Shown here: positions 1 through 13,917 of the stretch, one piece after another
Layout: the number at the start of each line of letters is the position of its first letter
Numbering within the stretch: the stretch's first letter is position 1
Assembly (NCBI GenBank): GCA_965153355.1
Contig: OZ231127.1
Span: 49,786,001 to 49,850,000, forward strand
DNA: 64,000 bases
Source: Flaccisagitta enflata
Lineage: Eukaryota; Chaetognatha; Sagittoidea; Aphragmophora
Direction of reading: 5' to 3'
The notes under the pieces: model-generated
Databases searched by the model: none
What the model was told of the DNA's origin: nothing
What the model saw: the letters and a program-made list of their open reading frames with translations, nothing else
Translations under genes and position numbers: made by a program

Positions 1-2
1 AG

Positions 3-947
<945 letters not shown>

Positions 948-952
948 TAAAT

Positions 953-1215
953 GAGCTAGAATACTTAAAAACGCTCGCACAGATGAGCAGCTCTGCTCAC
1001 TGACTTGTTTTTTTTTAATTGCTTGCTTAAACAAGTATGAGAATATTTAGTCATTTATCATCTTCCAAATCAGAAAGAATAGACTGAGCTAAGTGAGCTT
1101 ATTGAGCTAAAATGCTCAAAAACACCCTTACAGATGAGCAGCTGTGCTCATAAATATGTCTATTCGTATTTGCCTGCTCACATAAACATGAATACACTCC
1201 TTTATTGATCCTACA
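953..1215. repeat. two diverged ~150-bp direct repeats
   Basis: A block beginning GAGCTAGAAT near 953 recurs as GAGCTAAAAT near 1104. Both copies carry CAGATGAGCAGCT(C/G)TGCTCA and end in a run like AAACA(A/T)GTATGAGAA or AAACATGAATACA. The copies are well diverged. There is no coding content. Confidence 0.5.
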
Positions 1216-1845
1216 CAAAATCATAAAAAAATTGAAAAAAAATTTTATTTGAATTTTTCATAAATAAATCTTTAAAAAATCATAGCGCAAAAAATATTTG
1301 TCATAGAGCATTCTGCTTGGCGCCAAATGAAAGAGAATTATCCAATTTACTTACCCTATCAATTTCATTAGGGCCCCAATCGGTCGGTGGAGATGCCCAA
1401 CTTCCCCATAAGAAAATGAAAACCCTGTTTCTCTCAAATATGTCAAAAAGTCGAAGACTGACTTCGACTTTTTTCCCGATTATTGTGTTTGGTATTTCAT
1501 TTTCTTTTGACATTACTCTTACAAGTTGATTCCATCAATTTTTCACACATTCCTTTGATAATGATATTTTATCCATTCAAACATTCAATCAATCATTCAT
1601 TCATTCATTTCTATTGTACGTTGCCAAATAAACCCGACAGCGAGTTCCTTCCTTTCACTTAAAATTCAAATTCTAGCAGCATGAAAAGGAAGACAATATC
1701 GTCGGCTGATCTAGCATCAAAATTCCAAACATCTTCGGTCAATAACTCTGTTGGTGTTATCGACTTATCGTTTCCTACATTCCTCATATTATTTAATTCC
1801 CGCATACTCTTTTCATGCAGACCTTTAATAAATTCACGAATTTAC
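1216..1845. other. non-coding stretch, probably intron downstream of the Ig exon
   Basis: AT-rich sequence without a credible long frame. It contains a short (ATTC)n run near 1580-1605. If the minus-strand Ig exon is real, this is the start of its downstream intron. No convincing next exon carrying the missing F-strand cysteine was found. Confidence 0.5.
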
Positions 1846-2056
1846 CTGTGGGCGCGAGTTCCCTGATGGAAAGGGAGAATTGTCTCTCTCCTTTTTGTTC
1901 GATGCCGTATTTGTGGCCGTTGACGGTTTTGTCGTAAACTTTGCCGCCATTTGTCAGGAATTTGACTTCTTCGTCGACGACTTTAATCCAAACCGCGCTT
2001 TCCGTCGAAATGCACACGAAAGTCACTTCAGCGCCTTCGAGACCGACTCTATACAC
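1846..2056 (-). CDS. internal exon encoding most of an immunoglobulin (I-set-like) domain
   Basis: This is the one convincing piece of host coding sequence. Read on the minus strand, a C/T-rich tract (about 2100 to 2075) runs into CAG at 2059-2057, a good acceptor. The exon is then open for 211 bases and ends ACAG just before GTAAAT (donor GT at 1845-1844). Its roughly 70 residues follow an Ig fold: an EG-x-EVTFVC B strand with the conserved Cys at about residue 15, a core Trp at about residue 23, a middle with FLTNGG and VYDKTV, and an E strand reading FSLSIRELAPT. The usual DxGxYxC motif should lie on the next exon, since the exon stops just before it. The exon enters in phase 0 and leaves in phase 1. 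The style resembles muscle giant proteins (titin, twitchin, MyBP-C) or cell-adhesion Ig proteins; I cannot say which. Neighbouring exons were not identified; the upstream intron holds the transposon at 2138-5616. Confidence 0.7.
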
Positions 2057-2869
2057 CTGATGGGTCGGACGAGGTAAAGAAGAGGGGGGGGAGGGGGGGT
2101 TTAAGGAGGCAAAAGGAAGAAATTGGAAATTATCTATTGGGGGGCTTGTTCAGTATACAATTTTCTCCAGGCATCGCAGTGGCTCAGAATATCACCCACT
2201 TTTCACAAAAATCCCTCAGTTTCAAGGAAAATGACCTCAGATTAATTTCTAGCGTTCCGCACCAAGGTGGTTGTTGTTGTTGAAATTCTGAAAAACACTG
2301 AAATGCAATTTCTTTGCACTAAACTTTATATACAGCAATGGTTGGATGTTTATCCAACTGTCACTTATTTTTGGCCTCACTGCCCCTGTCCAAGTGTTTC
2401 ATTTACCTTAAAGATGGGCTATATCGCTGATCCTGCCCACATTGCCCAGCCAGAGATATATTAGTTAAACTCACTCTTCCCACTGATGCATGGTGTTTCC
2501 TCAAATCAGTGCATTCTTTGTGCATTCTTTGTAATGTTTGTGTGGCCAGACAGGAGCAGTGATATTGACAGAATGAGGCACTTGAGCAGGGTCAGTTACT
2601 AAATTCGCTCTATCTATTCAATTGCATAAAGGTTACAGGAAAAGCGTGTGTCTTTGAAACTTTTCAGCTTAAGCACAGCTGACAAAAAGACTGGAAGACC
2701 AACAAACCAGCTAATCAGCTCATACTTATAGATAAGCGTGGTGAATACCCGCTGTTAATTTGTAGAAAGCACCCTTAAAATGCAACAATAATTCCTCAAA
2801 TTTCACTCTTTATAAAAATCTAGAGCCGACAAAAAACTTTTTGTACAAGAACTTTTTCCGAACAGGAAC

Positions 2870-2875
2870 ATTGAG

Positions 2876-2908
<33 letters not shown>

Positions 2909-3080
2909 GAGGTAAGGGAGATGCAACTTACTTGACATCACCCAAATTTTTTGTAATGGAAAATTTTGTTGTTATTTTGTTCCTTTTTGGGCAGCGGCCC
3001 AGAGGGGGCTGTTGACCTATGCTTTCACACATGTGGAAGATTTTCTCCCTCTCCTCTTCCTCCTTCTTCTTCTTCTTTTT
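2870..3080. repeat. GA/GACA microsatellite and start of a type-A cap
   Basis: A (GA)n/(GACA)n run at 2873-2912 is followed by TTTTTGGGCAGCGGCCC from about 2982, the cap of the type-A repeat described for 4393-4988, then a TTC-rich run at 3055-3080. The segment is fragmentary. Confidence 0.6.
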
Positions 3081-3312
3081 TTCTGTTCTCACCCCCCCCC
3101 TCATGCGCCGATCCCAGCCTTGAGGCATCAACCCTAGCCTCCGGGCCCCAATCCTAGAAAGTATAACAGGTGGCAATATGTGGTCAGTGATACCCTTTGC
3201 CCTGCTTTGCATGGTTGTGAATTGGAGTAAGAATAGTCGCAAAAGCGTTAGATGGTCAGCGGTACTCGTGCCCTGCTTAAGTAGGTTGGGGGTTGAAGTT
3301 GAGGGGGGAGCA

Positions 3313-3715
3313 GGGCAGCGGCCCCGAAGGGGTTGATTACCTATGCTTTCACACATATGAGGAATTTTCTCCTCCTCCTTCTCCTCCGCACCCCCCCTCC
3401 CCCAAGCCTCGAGGCCCATATCTCAGCCTCGAGGCCCATGTGCCAGCCTTGAGACCCAAATCCCAGTCTTGAGGCCCAAATCCCTGGAGGCTTGAATTTG
3501 GGACCCAGAGGGCGGGATTTGGGCCTTGAGGTTGGGATTTGGGCCTCAAGACTAGGATTTGGGCCTCAAGGCTGGGATATGGGCCTCCAGGCTGAGATAT
3601 GGGCCTCGAGGCTTGGGGAAGGGGGGGGTATGCTGGAGGAGGAGGAGAAGAAGGAGGAGAAAATTCCCCATATGTGTGAAAGCATAGGTCATCGACCCCG
3701 TCGGGGCCGCTGCCC
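3313..3715. repeat. ~400-bp foldback of a type-A cap around a 20-bp array
   Basis: GGGCAGCGGCCCC at the left end returns as GGGGCCGCTGCCC at the right end. The matching inner segments (CCTATGCTTTCACACATATG and its complement, then an AATTTTCTCC run) make the whole unit one inverted repeat centred near 3490. The core is a degenerate 20-bp array of AGGCCCAAATCCCAGCCTTG type, itself inverted about the centre. The related array at 61470-61870 uses the same unit. Confidence 0.75.
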
Positions 3716-3854
3716 GAAAAGCAGGGCAGCATCCCCAAAGGAGACAAAGTCCTATAAAACATAGAGGGAGTTTCTATAAAACATAGAGGGAGTTTTGTTC
3801 GTCTGTCTTTCCATCCATCCATCCATCCGCCCGTCCATCCATCTGTCTGTCTCT

Positions 3855-4105
3855 CCCAGGCTCTCTCAGGCCTGAAATCTGTCCTATCAGGCCTGAAATC
3901 TACCCTCTCAGGCCTGAGAGGGCAGATTTTAGGCCTGAAAGGCCAGATTTCAGGCCCAATAGGACAGAATTCAGGCCTGAGGGTACATTTCAGGCCTGAG
4001 AGGGCAGATTCAAGGCTTGACAAGGCAGACTTTAGGCCTGAGAGGGTAGATTTCAGGCCTGATAGGGGAGATTTTATGCCTGACAGGGCAGATTTCAGCC
4101 CTGAG
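3855..4105. repeat. 21-bp tandem array (CTCAGGCCTGAAATCTGCC type)
   Basis: About eleven degenerate 21-bp units pair AGGCCTGA with GAAATCTRCC. The array is preceded by (CCAT)n at 3811-3850 and followed at 4110-4135 by GGAC/GAAC tetranucleotides. From 4155 an inverted type-A cap follows (GTGTTCTACAGGACTTTGTC to GCTGCCCAAAAA). It acts as the cargo of a capped repeat. Confidence 0.75.
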
Positions 4106-4392
4106 AGGGCCTGGGGGACGGACGGATGAACGAACGAACAAACGGATGGATGAACAAAAGTCCCCCTGTGTTCTACAGGACTTTGTCCCCCTTGGGGCCG
4201 CTGCCCAAAAACGCGCGTTTGAGATGCCTCCTGTGTATTTTGGGGTTGAAGGGTGTGTAGAGGGGGGCTGTATGCCCCTACCCACCTATCCGCGATGATA
4301 TTGTAAGCCCGCGCTACTTATTTTCCTCTTTCTGTCATTCTTTGTTACTCGGTTTTCTTTTTCTTTCTTTTCTTTTTTCTCCCTTCCCTTTT

Positions 4393-4988
4393 GGGCAGCG
4401 GCCCCGAAGGGGACAAAGTCCTGTAGAACACAGGGGGACTATCGTTCGTTCGTTCGTTCGTTTATCCGTCCCCCCCACTAGCCAGTCAAGCCTATCAGGC
4501 CTCAAATCCGGCTTGTCAGGCCTCAAATCCGGCTTGTCAGGCCTCAAATCCGGCCTGTCAGGCCTCAAATCCAGTCTGTCAGGACTCAAATTTGGCCTCT
4601 CAGGACTCAAATCCAGCCTCAAAAGCCTCAAATCCGGCCCGTCAAGCCTAAAATTGTGCCTCTCAGGTCGCAAATCAGCCTTCTAAGCCTCAAATTAGCG
4701 CTCTCAGGCTTAAGATCAGTCCTCCATGGCCTTTCAAGCCTTAATTCAGCTCTCTCAAGCCTCAAATCAGCCTTTCCAGGCCTCTAATTGGCTTCCTCAG
4801 GCCTAACATCAGCCCTCTTAGACCCTTATTTGGCCCAAACAAACGAACGGACGAACGAAAGTCTCCCTGTGTTCTACAGGACTTCGTCCCCTTCGGGGCC
4901 GCTGCCCTGCTTCCCCTCACTCAAATACACAATCATGCAAAGCAGGGCAACGGGTATCGCTGACCACATATTGCCCTTGGGCGACCTG
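4393..4988 (+). mobile_element. type-A capped repeat with 21-bp array cargo
   Basis: It follows a T-run and begins GGGCAGCGGCCCCGAAGGGG, then AAGTCCTGTAGAACACAGG and (GTTC)n. Next come about sixteen 21-bp units (CTCAGGCCTCAAATCCGGC) at 4490-4830, then the same cap in inverse orientation (4855-4912). The tail has GGGCAACGGGTATCGCTGAC and TTGCCC and ends GCGACCTGTT. Complete copies of the same plan are at 58878-59334 and 59348-60017. The tail contains its own 6-bp stem GGGCAA/TTGCCC. Confidence 0.75.
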
Positions 4989-4990
4989 TT

Positions 4991-5220
4991 TAAGTTGTGA
5001 ACACGCAACTCTATAAGAGGCTTTGTCCATCCGTCGGTCTGTTGGTCTGTTGGTCCATTGGTCCGTCGGTCCGTCCATGGAAACGAGTCGGAAAATGTGA
5101 AAACGATCATTTTATATGCCTTTTCTGAATATGTGGGGGGGCATAGGGTGTGAATGGAGGTTGGATGCCCCTGCTCACCCGCCCGCAACGATATTGTGAC
5201 CCCGCGTCACTTGTTTTGTT
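4991..5220 (+). mobile_element. type-E hairpin-capped repeat
   Basis: It starts exactly where the type-A tail ends. The cap AAGTTGTGAACACGCAACT folds (stem GTTG/CAAC) and is followed by CTATAAGAGG and GTCC/GTCTGTTG tetranucleotides. The distal part carries CCGCAAC, the same stem half as in the cap, before a T/G-rich tail ending TTGTTTTGTT. A truncated inverted relative with CTCTTATAGAGTTG lies at 5300-5355. Confidence 0.6.
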
Positions 5221-5624
5221 TTCCTTCCCAACACCGGACTTCCCTGAAAGTCCCAAAAGGCCCTTCCCCTATGCCGCTGCTCAAACATACACAAAAAGTA
5301 TCTAGACCGACAGATGGACAGACGGATGGACAAAGCCTCTTATAGAGTTGAGTGTCTGAAGCTAAAAAAATGAAAATAATGTAAAGAATAAGGTGATAAT
5401 TGCGTTATCAGTGAGAACCACCTTTAATCAAGTGCAACAGAGAAAAACAATTTTGTGGAAAAAATAGTTCTTGATTGTATCAATAACCTTGGTGCGGAAC
5501 ACTAGAAATTAAATTTAGGTCATTTTCCTTGAAACTATGGAATTTTTGTGAGAAGTGGGTGATATTTTGAGTCACTGCGATGCCTAAAAAAAATTAGGCG
5601 CCGAGCAAGCTCCCCATTATCTAT

Positions 5625-5843
5625 GTATCGATTCACTAACATTTCGATATCCTTATGGCAATCGTTTTTTATCCGTCCGTATACATCTTATTGAATTTCA
5701 ACAGTGTTGTTCGAGAACTTTATTTTGATCTTACATGATTCTTATTGTTCGCCTCTCATCACTAATTTTATTCTTTCCTCTTACAGAAAGAACAAGGTCA
5801 TTAGACCAACGTCGCGTGCATCGGCACTTTCAGAAGAAAGTCG

Positions 5844-5878
<35 letters not shown>

Positions 5879-6139
5879 TTTTTTTTCAAAAAGACATATT
5901 AACTGGCTGTTACTTCAAAAAGTTTCATTTCCAATTTTCAGAAACAGAAAAAAAACGCGATAAAAAGCCTTTAAAACGACTTTGTTACGGATGGATGGAC
6001 GGACGGACAGACGGACGGACGGACGGACGGACGGACGGACGGACGGACGGACGGAAGGACGGACGGACGGACGGACGGACGGACGGACGGACGGACGGAT
6101 GGACGGACGGACGGACGGACGGACGGACGGACGGACGGA
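5625..6139. repeat. unclassified sequence, then (GACA)n and long (GGAC)n arrays
   Basis: 5625-5840 shows only a good-looking but unassigned plus-strand splice-acceptor motif (pyrimidine tract then ACAG at 5784-5787). (GACA)n runs at 5842-5876 and (GGAC)n with GGAT and GACA variants at 5988-6139. The block closes with AAAAAGTTGCGACTAAAAAC (6140-6159), the CGACTAAAAA end of hairpin-capped repeats without its full hairpin. Frames rich in Asp-Gly-Arg-Thr are array translations. Confidence 0.7.
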
Positions 6140-6159
6140 AAAAGTTGCGACTAAAAACA

Positions 6160-7253
6160 AAATATCTTGAGATTGGATGCTCAGTTTCATCGCTTGCTTT
6201 TGGCGATTATGTCTTTCAAGCGGGAAACAACGTTTTATTATCTTTAATTTTGAAAAGGTGTAACTTAGATTTAATAGATTTTATTACATGTGTAAAGAAG
6301 CGAGCCGCTGGGAGAGTCTAAAAAGGGGTATTACCCTGCCCTTTTCAATGATTTTGGAAAAAGTTGATTTTTTGAATTTTTTTTCTTGAGCCTAAGTGGA
6401 AAGGCATAAACGATTTCTAACAAAAGGAACCACAAGACAACTACTCCCTTCCTCAATATTTCATCAGTTTTTAATGTTTAAGCATATAGTTTACTTATAA
6501 TTTAGCATCAGAGACTGTTATGATGAAAAAATCTAATAAAAAAGAAGCGGCGGCATCTTAATTCCAGTATGTTTGAGCAATGAGAAAGACGAAGGCGAAG
6601 GCGAAGGAACGGTTCGAATAAGGCAGCGAAGTCTTCTAGGCTTTCTTTACTCAAGAGTTAGTCAGATACATGTTTCACAATCTAACTGATGTAAATCCAA
6701 CAAATGAGAAAGACACCAACAACACCTTTTTCTCTTAAAAAACTGTTTCTCAAACAAAAGAAAAAAAAAGGAGAAACCCGATAAGATGTTCTGGCTCAGT
6801 TCTCTGTTTCCCAGGATTCTCGTACAATCGTCAATTGTCGTTTCAGGCTTCATTACGTATTGCACTGTGGTCGGGCATGCCCTTGAATACACCGTTTAAG
6901 AGATTGAAGCTGTGCCCTGAGAAACTTGTAGGCGACTGAGCGTGTGGGAAGGGGCATCGTGAGAGAAGCGAATTGGCGACTAGACAAAATTGTACTGTGA
7001 TCCATTACTTATTTTTTCTCTACAAAATGATTTCTGAACAAAGATTTTTTGGTCACAAAATTCAATGGCGATGAAAGCAAAATTGATGGTTCAGCAAGGA
7101 ATAGAATATAAGACATTCATCTATTAGTCAACTGTGGCGTTGAAATAGAAACTGTAAGTGGGATCCCATTATCCCCCCCCCTCCCACAGTCCAACCCCCC
7201 CCCCCTCCCACAGTCCCAGGCGCATGGGCACTGGGCAGAGGTAGTACAAATAC
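6160..7253. other. no recognisable gene
   Basis: AT-rich sequence with a short GGCGAA run (6590-6608) and two C-rich tracts with CTCCCACAGTCC (7171-7225). A minus-strand frame at 6662-6892 is not recognisable and has no splice or start context that I trust. Confidence 0.5.
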
Positions 7254-7536
7254 AACAAGCCCGACCGGGCAACGATGCGTCCGGGTTGTGTCTCAGCGTG
7301 TATTGATCATGTGACAAATGTATGGGAGAGACAGATGGACGAACAGACGGGTGAAAAGACTCTCAAAACATGTTGGTTGATCATTTGTTTCAGTGTAGGA
7401 TCTCACTGTGCGTCTGTGGCCAAAGATAGCCAAGAAACGTGTTTTTTTCACCGGCGTAACGGACGAACGGATGGATGGACGGACGGACGGACAGACCCTC
7501 TCATAGAGATGCGTTCCTGACGGACGCATCTAAAAA
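7254..7536 (-). mobile_element. type-C hairpin-capped repeat, complete
   Basis: Read on the minus strand from the T-run: TTTTT, then the cap stem AGATGCGTCC, a short loop and GAACGCATCT, then CTATGAGAGGG and GTCC tetranucleotides. The interior of about 200 bp is shared with the copy at 42890-43180. Near the far end stands GGACGCATC, the same stem half as in the cap, and the tail ends GGGCTTGTT. There is no protein frame. A copy of this subfamily is an insertion present in one palindrome arm and absent from the other. Confidence 0.8.
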
Positions 7537-7777
7537 TGGGTGGCTGACGGATGAGCCGACGGACTGAAACAGTAATGAAATTATGTCAAGATAACCGTTT
7601 CGGCCTGGTCTATATCAGCGTAGAGTGCACTTCAGTTGTTAAATATATATCCTTGCCTCCTTGTTCCTCACTTAACCGAGGTTATTTCGTTTTCATTCCG
7701 CAGTGGGAAATCCTCACTTCTCAGCTAACTCCTGTCTTTCCACATTCTTGTACGCATGAAAATTAGGTTCGTGAGTG

Positions 7778-9730
<1,953 letters not shown>

Positions 9731-9885
9731 TTTTTAGTCGCGTGCACGCGACTCTACAACCCGCTCTGTCCGTCGGTCGGTCTGTCTGTCTGTATGTCGG
9801 TCGGTCGGTCGGTCACGCTTAGTTTTTTTTCGCCGCCCCTGCCCACCCACAGTGCGACTAAGGTAGCCGTGTATCCGGCCTTGTT
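9731..9885 (+). mobile_element. type-B hairpin-capped repeat
   Basis: T5, then the perfect palindrome AGTCGCGTGCACGCGACT, CTACAACCCGC and GTCGGTC tetranucleotides. A T-rich middle and CCCACCCACAG follow, then TGCGACT (the stem half again, mutated) and AAGGTAGCCGTGTATCCGGC with the CTTGTT end. The mirror copy at 63814-63943 is broken in the centre of the hairpin. Confidence 0.8.
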
Positions 9886-10058
9886 AGATGCGTCCTCGCA
9901 TTTCTAAAAGAGGGTGCGTCCCTTTGTCTGTGCGTCTGTCCATCGGTTATGCGAAACTTTCTCGACACAATTTTGAATTTTTCCTCTCTATTTCTTGTTC
10001 TCTTGTATTATCTATGATCGAAAGAGAACGCATCTATTGGATATCTCTTGGCCTTGTT
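9886..10058 (+). mobile_element. short type-C hairpin-capped repeat abutting type B
   Basis: It begins directly after the preceding CTTGTT. AGATGCG-TCCT-CGCAT forms the cap, TCTAAAAGAGGGTGCGTCC follows, and the distal stem half ACGCATCT (10028-10035) is followed by the ending TTGGCCTTGTT. The right-arm copy is 63627-63813. It keeps the cap and tail rules although the interior has no cargo array. Confidence 0.75.
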
Positions 10059-10129
10059 AATCATAATCATGTAATTATCTAATTATGTAATTATGTAATT
10101 ATAGAGGGAGGAATAGAAAGAAGGAAGGA

Positions 10130-10235
10130 ATGGAGAAAGGAAGGAAGGAAAGGAAGGAAGGAAGGAAGGAAGGAAGGAAGGAAGGAGGGAAGGAGGGAAG
10201 GAAGGAAGGAAGGAGGGAAGGAGGGTAGGAAGGAA
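10130..10235. repeat. (GGAA)n microsatellite
   Basis: Tetranucleotide GGAA with GGGA variants. The mirror is the TTCC run at 63460-63580. Between here and 10348 there is nothing else. Confidence 0.95.
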
Positions 10236-10347
10236 GGAATGACAGCAAAGAAGGAGAGGGGTTAGGGAGAAAGGAAGGAAATAAGGGAGGAAGTTTAGTT
10301 GTGAGTAGTACTAGCGACTATAACACTGTTGGACTGTGACTATATTG

Positions 10348-10534
10348 TTTTTGGTCGTGTGCTACTGACTCTATACCCTGCTTTGCCCATCGGTCGGTTG
10401 GTCGGCTGGTCGGTCACATTTACTTTTTATGATTTTTCTTTACCTCACAGACTCACTGCTGATGGTTCAGTGTCCTCAAAAATGACCCTTGCCCACCCGC
10501 ACGCGACTTGGGTAGCCGCGTATCCGGCCTTGTT
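10348..10534 (+). mobile_element. type-B hairpin-capped repeat, decayed cap
   Basis: T5, GGTCGTGTGCTACTGACT (a worn cap palindrome), CTATACCCTGC, GTCGGTTGGTC tetranucleotides, then CCCGCACGCGACTTGGG and GCCGCGTATCCGGCCTTGTT. The right-arm copy 63211-63389 is at the same place, so this insertion predates the duplication. Confidence 0.7.
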
Positions 10535-11869
<1,335 letters not shown>

Positions 11870-12028
11870 AACAAGGCCGGATACACGGCCAATACCAGTC
11901 GCGGACGGGTGGGCAGGGGCGGAAATGCGTGTTTTCCCACGTTCCGACTCGATCACCACGGACCGACCGACCGACCGACGGACAGACGGACAAAGCCTCT
12001 TATAGAGTCGCTAGTCCGCGACTAAAAA
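11870..12028 (-). mobile_element. type-B hairpin-capped repeat, left-arm only
   Basis: On the minus strand: TTTTT, cap AGTCGCGGACTAGCGACT, CTATAAGAGGCTTTGTCCG, GTCGGTC tetranucleotides, then CCGTCCGCGACTGG and the GTATCCGGCCTTGTT end. In the right arm the same position, between matching flanks ending ACTCC(C)TTTTT and starting CCTATCTCTCC, is filled by a different element (type A, 58878-59334). Confidence 0.85.
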
Positions 12029-12511
12029 GGAGTAAAACGGAGGAGGAGAAGAGAGGGGGAAGTTGGAAGATAAAAGAAAGTGAAAAGACCTGGTAAGGCA
12101 TAAGATAAAGGAAGGACCTGAAACGATGTAGGAAGACCGTGAAGATTAAGAAATAGATGAGAGCATCTTTCTGAAAATTCGTTCGTCAATTTCGCTGTGA
12201 AATTTAGGAAGGGCATTAAAGTGAATTGAGAAAAATTCTTGGAAAACATCGGACCTCTTTCTCATATATAACTCTTAAATAACGAAAAAAAGATAGAAAA
12301 AAAGTTAACATCAAAGGAAGAAAATAATATAAAAAAAAAGTTGGGGTGGAATCTTTTGCCGCCTGCAAAAAGTAACAAATGCTGGTTTCTTGGGCTAAAA
12401 AGGCCGTTAAATAAATGCCTCCCTAAATCTTTTCTGCCATTGCTGTCTTTTTTCGGCTCTCTCGCTCTCCCTCTCTCATTCTCTTTCTCTCTTTGTCTCT
12501 CCTTCTCTCTT

Positions 12512-12569
<58 letters not shown>

Positions 12570-12647
12570 GGAGTATGATGGCATTGATTCCTCAGTTGCT
12601 ATTAGGACGAAGATGATCTTTCAAGAAACTCCTCATTCTCTCCTTTT

Positions 12648-12693
<46 letters not shown>

Positions 12694-13156
12694 ATTCGAA
12701 ATCCTTGAGAGATATCTCTCTCTTTGTAACTAGTGAACCTTACACAGAAATACAAATCAAAATGTCAATCCATCCATTCTTCTGTTGCTCAGTAATTCCG
12801 TGGCTCATTGCTCTTCCGTTAAAAGGCTTGGCTGATTTTTGCATCAGTGCTCTTGTCAAATTACTGTGCGGGTGGTTTCCACACTAACAAGTCATTGCCC
12901 TTTCTATTCCGTAGGAGACTTATGCCACCGTGAAACTAGCGTGGTTTTCTACCTGTAAAAATTACCTCCGTGCTGTTTCTATTCGCGGGCATACAACTCT
13001 GAAAGCCACTTGTGTTTGCTCAGTCCGTCGGTAGGTCTTAAAGCTCTTTCCCAGTGTTTTTCGCCTCTACCCAATTAACAAATCTAGGGCTTTAGAAATT
13101 TTCTTTTTTATTTGTCTCATTTGTAAGTTTGTCCATTGGTCAGACGACCGATTTAC

Positions 13157-13210
<54 letters not shown>

Positions 13211-13617
13211 CCTTCCCCCATTTCCTCCTCTTGACGTTGCGTCTTTCTTCTGGAGCCCTTGTCTTAGCTCTCAAGCTGCTTGATTAATGTGAGTCGCCAA
13301 TTCGAGACCACAGTAAGAAGTTTGCTGGAATATTTCATGTAGGGTTTTATCTCTCTTCGATGTTAAATATGTCCTTGTGGCACCCATTTCTCTTTTTTTC
13401 TTACCCCAGCCCATCTTTACTAGCTGCACTAAGCCGGTTTTTTTCCGTAGCATGAACTTTTCGTTGTTTGGTTATTTACAGATTCTCGTAATAGCAACCT
13501 GTTCCACCACACATTCTATTTCTCATAAGTGGTAATTCCGCTGAACATTAATCAATCGGAAGCTGCCCACTGAAGGCGAGCGATATTCTATGGCTTGGAA
13601 CGTAAAAAGAATGAGCC
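12029..13617. other. no gene; TC microsatellites at 12500-12690 and 13160-13208
   Basis: Three TC runs (12515-12565, 12651-12691, 13161-13208) sit in otherwise unremarkable sequence. The right-arm counterpart carries a foldback insertion (57549-58062) beside the second TC run. No frame looks coding. Confidence 0.7.
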
Positions 13618-13917
13618 GACAAACAAGAACAATGCGATGCCGTCAAGTACAGAGCACGTCAGTGTTTAATAGCTTGGAGTGCACGGTGCACTGACAATCA
13701 AGAACAATGCAATACCGTCAAATATAGACAACCTCGGTGTTTAATAGCTTGGAGTGCACGGTGCACTGACAAACAAGAACAATGCAATACCGTCAATTAC
13801 AGAGCAAGTCAATGTTGAATAGCTTGGAGTACATGGTGCACCGACAAAGAAGAACAATGCGATGCCGCCAAACACAGACCACGTCAGTGTTTAATAGCTT
13901 GGATTGCACGGTGCACC
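13618..13917. repeat. 75-bp tandem repeat, four copies
   Basis: Units start at 13618, 13693, 13768 and 13843 with exactly 75-bp spacing. Each runs from GACAAACAAGAACAATGC to AGCTTGGAGTGCACGGTGCA and ends in the near-palindrome TGCACGGTGCA. The right arm has only two units (56481-56632), so copy number differs between arms. Confidence 0.9.

Larger units (their letters stand above)
2138..5616. mobile_element. 3.48-kb non-autonomous DNA element with ~130-bp inverted termini and 8-bp target duplication
   Basis: TTATCTAT at 2130-2137 is repeated at 5617-5624. Between them the ends are inverted repeats of about 130 bp: TGGGGGGCTTG at the left and CAAGCTCCCCA at the right, followed inward by matching GGCATCGCAGTG(G/A)CTCA, ATATCACCCACTT, ATGACCT(C/A) and GTTCCGCACCAAGGT segments. 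An 8-bp duplication fits hAT-type or related transposases. The interior has no transposase; it holds plain sequence (2270-2870) and then a stack of hairpin-capped repeats and 20-21-bp arrays (2985-5340). It lies about 80 bases upstream of the Ig exon acceptor, so it is probably intronic. The boundaries are seen directly; the superfamily is inferred. Confidence 0.65.

Noticed and set aside
1355-1424. Minus-strand segment with AAACAG acceptor and AGGGTAAGT donor that could be the next exon of the Ig gene
   Set aside because: It does not encode the expected DxGxYxC continuation in the required phase, and the acceptor lacks a good pyrimidine tract.
6662-6892. Minus-strand frame that looks partly protein-like (MKPETTIDDCTRILGNRE)
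   Set aside because: No family recognised, followed by a Phe-rich low-complexity stretch, and no splice evidence.
9731-10058. Helitron interpretation of the hairpin plus CTAA end
   Set aside because: CTAA follows the hairpin directly without the usual gap, the other end lacks TC, and insertions are in T-tracts instead of between A and T.
10080-10235. Telomere- or centromere-type satellite
   Set aside because: Short GGAA and TAATTA runs only; no telomeric hexamer array or high-order satellite in the window.
13618-13917. tRNA or other structured RNA gene cluster in the 75-bp units
   Set aside because: Length is suggestive, but there is no cloverleaf, no A or B box and no anticodon arm that I can fold.
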